64,000 bases of DNA from assembly GCF_032884065.1 (NCBI RefSeq), contig NC_088867.1, positions 42,809,741-42,873,740 on the forward strand, given 5' to 3'. The notes below the pieces were generated by a model. The model saw only the letters and a list, made by a program, of their open reading frames with translations, did not search any database and was not told the DNA's origin. Of this stretch, positions 60,861 through 64,000 are shown piece after piece. The DNA is from Artemia franciscana. Lineage: Eukaryota; Arthropoda; Branchiopoda; Anostraca; Artemiidae. The translations under genes and the position numbers were made by a program. How positions within the stretch are numbered: the stretch's first letter is position 1; every line of letters starts with the position of its first letter.

Positions 60861-61589
60861 TTTGGGTTTCATTTATTCTTTAATTATTGTTTCTGGTTGT
60901 TTTGAGTTTGAGTTGCTGTAGGTTTCTATTTCTTCTGATCTTAAGTTTAATATGGCCTTTACTTTTTTTCGGAAAGTTTTTTTTAATTAATAGTTAAGAA
61001 AAAACAATAAATAGCAAAAAGAAATTAAAATGTTTACCGTAGAACTAAAAATTCTGATACCCATCTAGTCACTCTTTCTTCATGGAGTCGACAACACAGA
61101 CAATAAAATACAAACAAAAGTTTGGGTAGTGCCTCCTCCTCCTCTCACTGTAAGATTATAAAAATTCCTGCGTCATTGGTACTTCACTGAAAACTGTTGT
61201 GTTTTCAACAGTGATGGAAAGTGCAATTAAAATCAAACTGAATATTTAAAATATAGTGATATTAATTGTTGAAAAATTGTCAATTCATGATTTTGTTTCA
61301 TTGTAATTTTATTTTCATTTCCAATACTACAATAACTGGAAAAGAAAATTTTTGTAATATAATTCGTGTTCAGTGAACCGTCAATGACGCAGTAGGCTTT
61401 AGTCTTACAGTTAGGGAAGGGGGCAGTATCCATACTCTTGTTTGTAATGAAACTGTGTTTATCTCGAACGGTCTTGGAAAATACTAATAAAATTAAACTG
61501 AATATTTGATAAATAATGATATTAATTTCTAAAAACTCATTAGTTCAAAATTTAATTTTACCGTAATTTTTATGTTTATTTTCAATAAA

Positions 61590-62425
61590 CCCCGCAGAAT
61601 CTGAGGACAGGTGTTGTAAATTATGCCTTGGGGATATATAAGGCTTTTGTGGAAAGGGTGGTCGTATAAACTTCAGAGGGGCTCATTTGATTGGAAATCG
61701 AGAGTTCTAGCTCCCTTTTTAAGATTCAAAAGAGGTCGGAGGGCAACTAGCCCCCCATGCCGATTTTCCCCCTACAAATCCAATAAAAATTTTGAGATAG
61801 TCATTGTGTTAAAAACAATTCGTGTATCAAATAACAAAACTCTGGGGTTGACATAACGCCGCAGAGCCCGAGGGCAGGTGTTGTAAATTATGCCTCTGTG
61901 GCATATAAGGTTTTTTTTTGAAAGGGTGGTCGTATAGACTTCAGAGGGGGCTCATTTGATTGGAAATTGAAAGTTCTAGCTCCTTTTTTAAGAACCAAAA
62001 GTGATCGGATGGCATCTACCCCACCACCATATCCACCCAACCTCATTTCCCAAATACATCCGATCAAAATTTTTACATAGACATTTTGTTTGAAACAGTC
62101 CAATAATCAGGTAAAAAAAACTTCAGGGTCAAAATAACCCCGTGGAGCCTTCGAGAAGGTTTGTACCTTATGCCCCGGGAAGACATAAGGTTTTAACAGA
62201 ACAGGTGGTGATATAATTTCGGAGGTGTCTCAAATCATTATAAATTGAAAGTTCTAGTTCCCTCTTTAAAATCCGTCCGATCAAAGTTTGACATAGCCAT
62301 TTTGCAAAAATAAGTTAAAAAGATCAGATAACAAAAATCCGGGGTCGGCACAACTCCAAAGAGTTTTGGGACAAGTGTTGTAAGTTATGCCTGAGCCATA
62401 TAAGGTTTTACGCGAGGGTTTTAAA
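61590..62425 (+). repeat. Tandem array of foldback-arm modules
   Basis: Four diverged units start near 61590, 61858, 62138 and 62351 (each with 'caggtgttgtaaattatgcc' or a variant). They contain blocks shared with the left arm of the foldback element at 2090-2310: 'agttctag.tccctttttaag', 'gagggcaacta', 'atcaaaattttgagatag'. No coding sense. Confidence 0.8.
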
Positions 62426-62499
62426 AATAGTCCAAAGATTAGATAAGCCCAACCCCATCCCCACTGAAACAAATTTATTAATTGTATTTTTTCCCAAAA

Positions 62500-63335
62500 C
62501 CTATGGAAGCTGACACTTGTTCCACCATGGTCCGATCCCCCTTTCCTCCCCAAAAAAAACTTATTAATAATAAATCATGGCAGCCCCGACCCATAGCCCG
62601 ACGTCTCACCACCACAAAAACTTATTATTGATAATTTTTTATCAAGATCATAAGAGCTTACCCCTGGCCCTCTCTCCGTTGTCCAGCCTCCCCCCCCCAA
62701 AAAAAAAAATATTACTGATTCTTTATCCAAAAAATCACGGGAGCCCACCCTGGTCTAACCTTGCTGGCCCGAGCACCCTCCAATAAACACCTTATCAAAG
62801 ATATTTTACGCCAAACATCACGAGAGCTGACCCCTGGCCCTCCCACCAAGGCTGATCACCCTTTCTCCAAAGACTTATTAGAGGTATTTTTTCCAAAAAT
62901 CATGGGAGCTGACCCCTGCCCTTTTTCCATGGCCCGACGCCCCATCATCATAAAACTTATTCAAGATAGTTTAATATAAAAGTCATGGGAGCTGACCCCG
63001 GGACCTTTCTCCATTGCCCAACCTCCCTCAACCAAAACAAACTTATCGGAAAGAATCAACGGAGTTCACCCCTTGTCCTCCCTTCATGGCCCGAGGCCCC
63101 TCCATAAAACAACTTATCAACAATATTTGATTCTAAAAATCATGGGAGCTGACCCCTAGCCCTCCCACCAAGGCTGCTCCCCCTCCCTCAAAACTTGCAA
63201 AGAATCTGACCTCTGGCCCTCCCTCCGTGGCCAGACCCCCCTCCCCCAAAAACAACTTATTAGCGATATTTTATTACAAATATCGTAGGAGCTAACCCCT
63301 GGCCCTCCCGCAATGCCCATCCCCCAGGAAAAAAT
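62500..63335 (+). repeat. Minisatellite, ~80-bp units
   Basis: About eleven diverged units of 66-88 bases with the core 'tcatgggagctgacccctgg', then 'ccctccctccatggcccgac', then 'aacttattagcaatatttta'. The last units abut the Harbinger fragment. Confidence 0.92.
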
Positions 63336-63371
63336 CGAATTACCAGTAAGAGGAAATAGTAGATACGTCCG

Positions 63372-64000
63372 ATGCTAGAAAACAATAAAAGAGAGAAACT
63401 AAGGCAGTTAAACTTACTTAATGAGCTTTTCGTGACTTATGAAGATGAAAAATTCATGAATTTTACACGCTTTACTAAAAATAAATTTTCTGATTTGCTA
63501 AGTAAAGTACGAGTAAAAATAACAAAGATAAACACATATTATGAAAAAGTTGTATCCCCTGAGATTCACTTAGCCTTAACTTTGCGTAATTTTGCAATAG
63601 GAAACAGCATGACAACTTTAAACTATGAGTTCAGAGTTGGACTTTCTACTGTTTCAGAACTTTTAAAAGAGACTGCACAGACCATTTTAACATTTTTGTC
63701 TCCTAATGTTCTTGCTATTTCATGTAAGGAAGACTTAAAAGTTACTGCAACCCATATATTTTCCCGGTAGAAAATGCAAAATTGCATGAGTGCTATAGAT
63801 GGTATGTACATCTGGCTTCAATACCCTTATAGTTTTGGTTCGCAGTTTTATAACTACAAGAAATATTTAATGTGATTTTACTTGCAACTTGTGATGTGAT
63901 CTACAAATTTGTGTTGTATGATGCTGATGCCTACAGATCTGAAAGTGATGAAGGTGTCTTTCCGGTCCAAATTTGGGGAGCGCTTAGAGATACCAGGCTT
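63372..64000 (+). pseudogene. PIF/Harbinger transposase, decayed, runs off window
   Basis: The N-terminal helical part (63372-63770: FSDLLSKVRVKITKINTYYE, HLALTLRNFAIGNSMTTLNY, EFRVGLSTVSELLKE) matches PIF/HARBI1-type transposases. An in-frame TAG follows at 63768. The nuclease region continues with MSAIDGMYIWLQYPYSFGSQ and YNYKKYL. After a one-base shift come VILLATCDVIYKFVLYDADA and SESDEGVF. About 25-30 residues expected before the AIDG motif are missing. It is dead and is cut by the right window edge. Confidence 0.9.

Overview
This is an AT-rich, intron-rich nuclear window from an animal. It holds only two protein-coding genes, both on the + strand. The rest is dominated by transposable elements (LINEs, a Penelope-like element, hAT and Harbinger DNA transposons, MITEs, a SINE) and by large palindromic and tandem repeats. 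The repeat style suggests a crustacean. I recognise several families by eye (the 'ctttacgctaaag' palindrome, and the 'aagatccgatcac' repeat near 21.1 kb) as resembling brine shrimp (Artemia) repeats. That is recollection, not a search result.

Layout. Positions 1-5000 hold two abutting copies of a large palindromic (foldback) element. A (TA)n tract, local duplications, a second palindrome family (7574-8129) and a decayed LINE on the minus strand (9270-11830) follow. The first gene appears as three exons (12169-12389, 18530-18784, 20110-20334). Its product looks like a caspase/legumain-fold (clan CD) protein whose two catalytic positions are substituted, and its 5' exons are not seen here. Its introns carry half a foldback element, LINE debris, a 430-bp tandem duplication and a hAT MITE with a perfect 8-bp target duplication.

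The second gene spans 23991-59846 and encodes the gamma subunit of translation initiation factor eIF2B (EIF2B3). Nine exons join in frame to 1251 nt (416 residues plus stop), with every intron bounded by GT and AG. Its eight introns total about 34.6 kb. They contain foldback repeats, a broken hAT transposase with a recognisable 3' terminal repeat, LINE endonuclease and reverse transcriptase fragments, three more hAT-type MITEs with target duplications, a tRNA-derived SINE, a Penelope-like element with a GIY-YIG endonuclease, and a 770-bp minisatellite. The splice donor of exon 4 has been tandemly copied so that four donors lie within 200 bp.

Downstream of EIF2B3 lie a LINE 3' fragment, a tandem array derived from the foldback arm (61590-62425), an ~80-bp minisatellite (62500-63335) and a decayed PIF/Harbinger transposase running off the right edge. 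The most unusual items are the foldback family with hairpin termini, the hammerhead-like motif repeated at Penelope-like 3' ends, the quadruplicated splice donor and the probable pseudoprotease.
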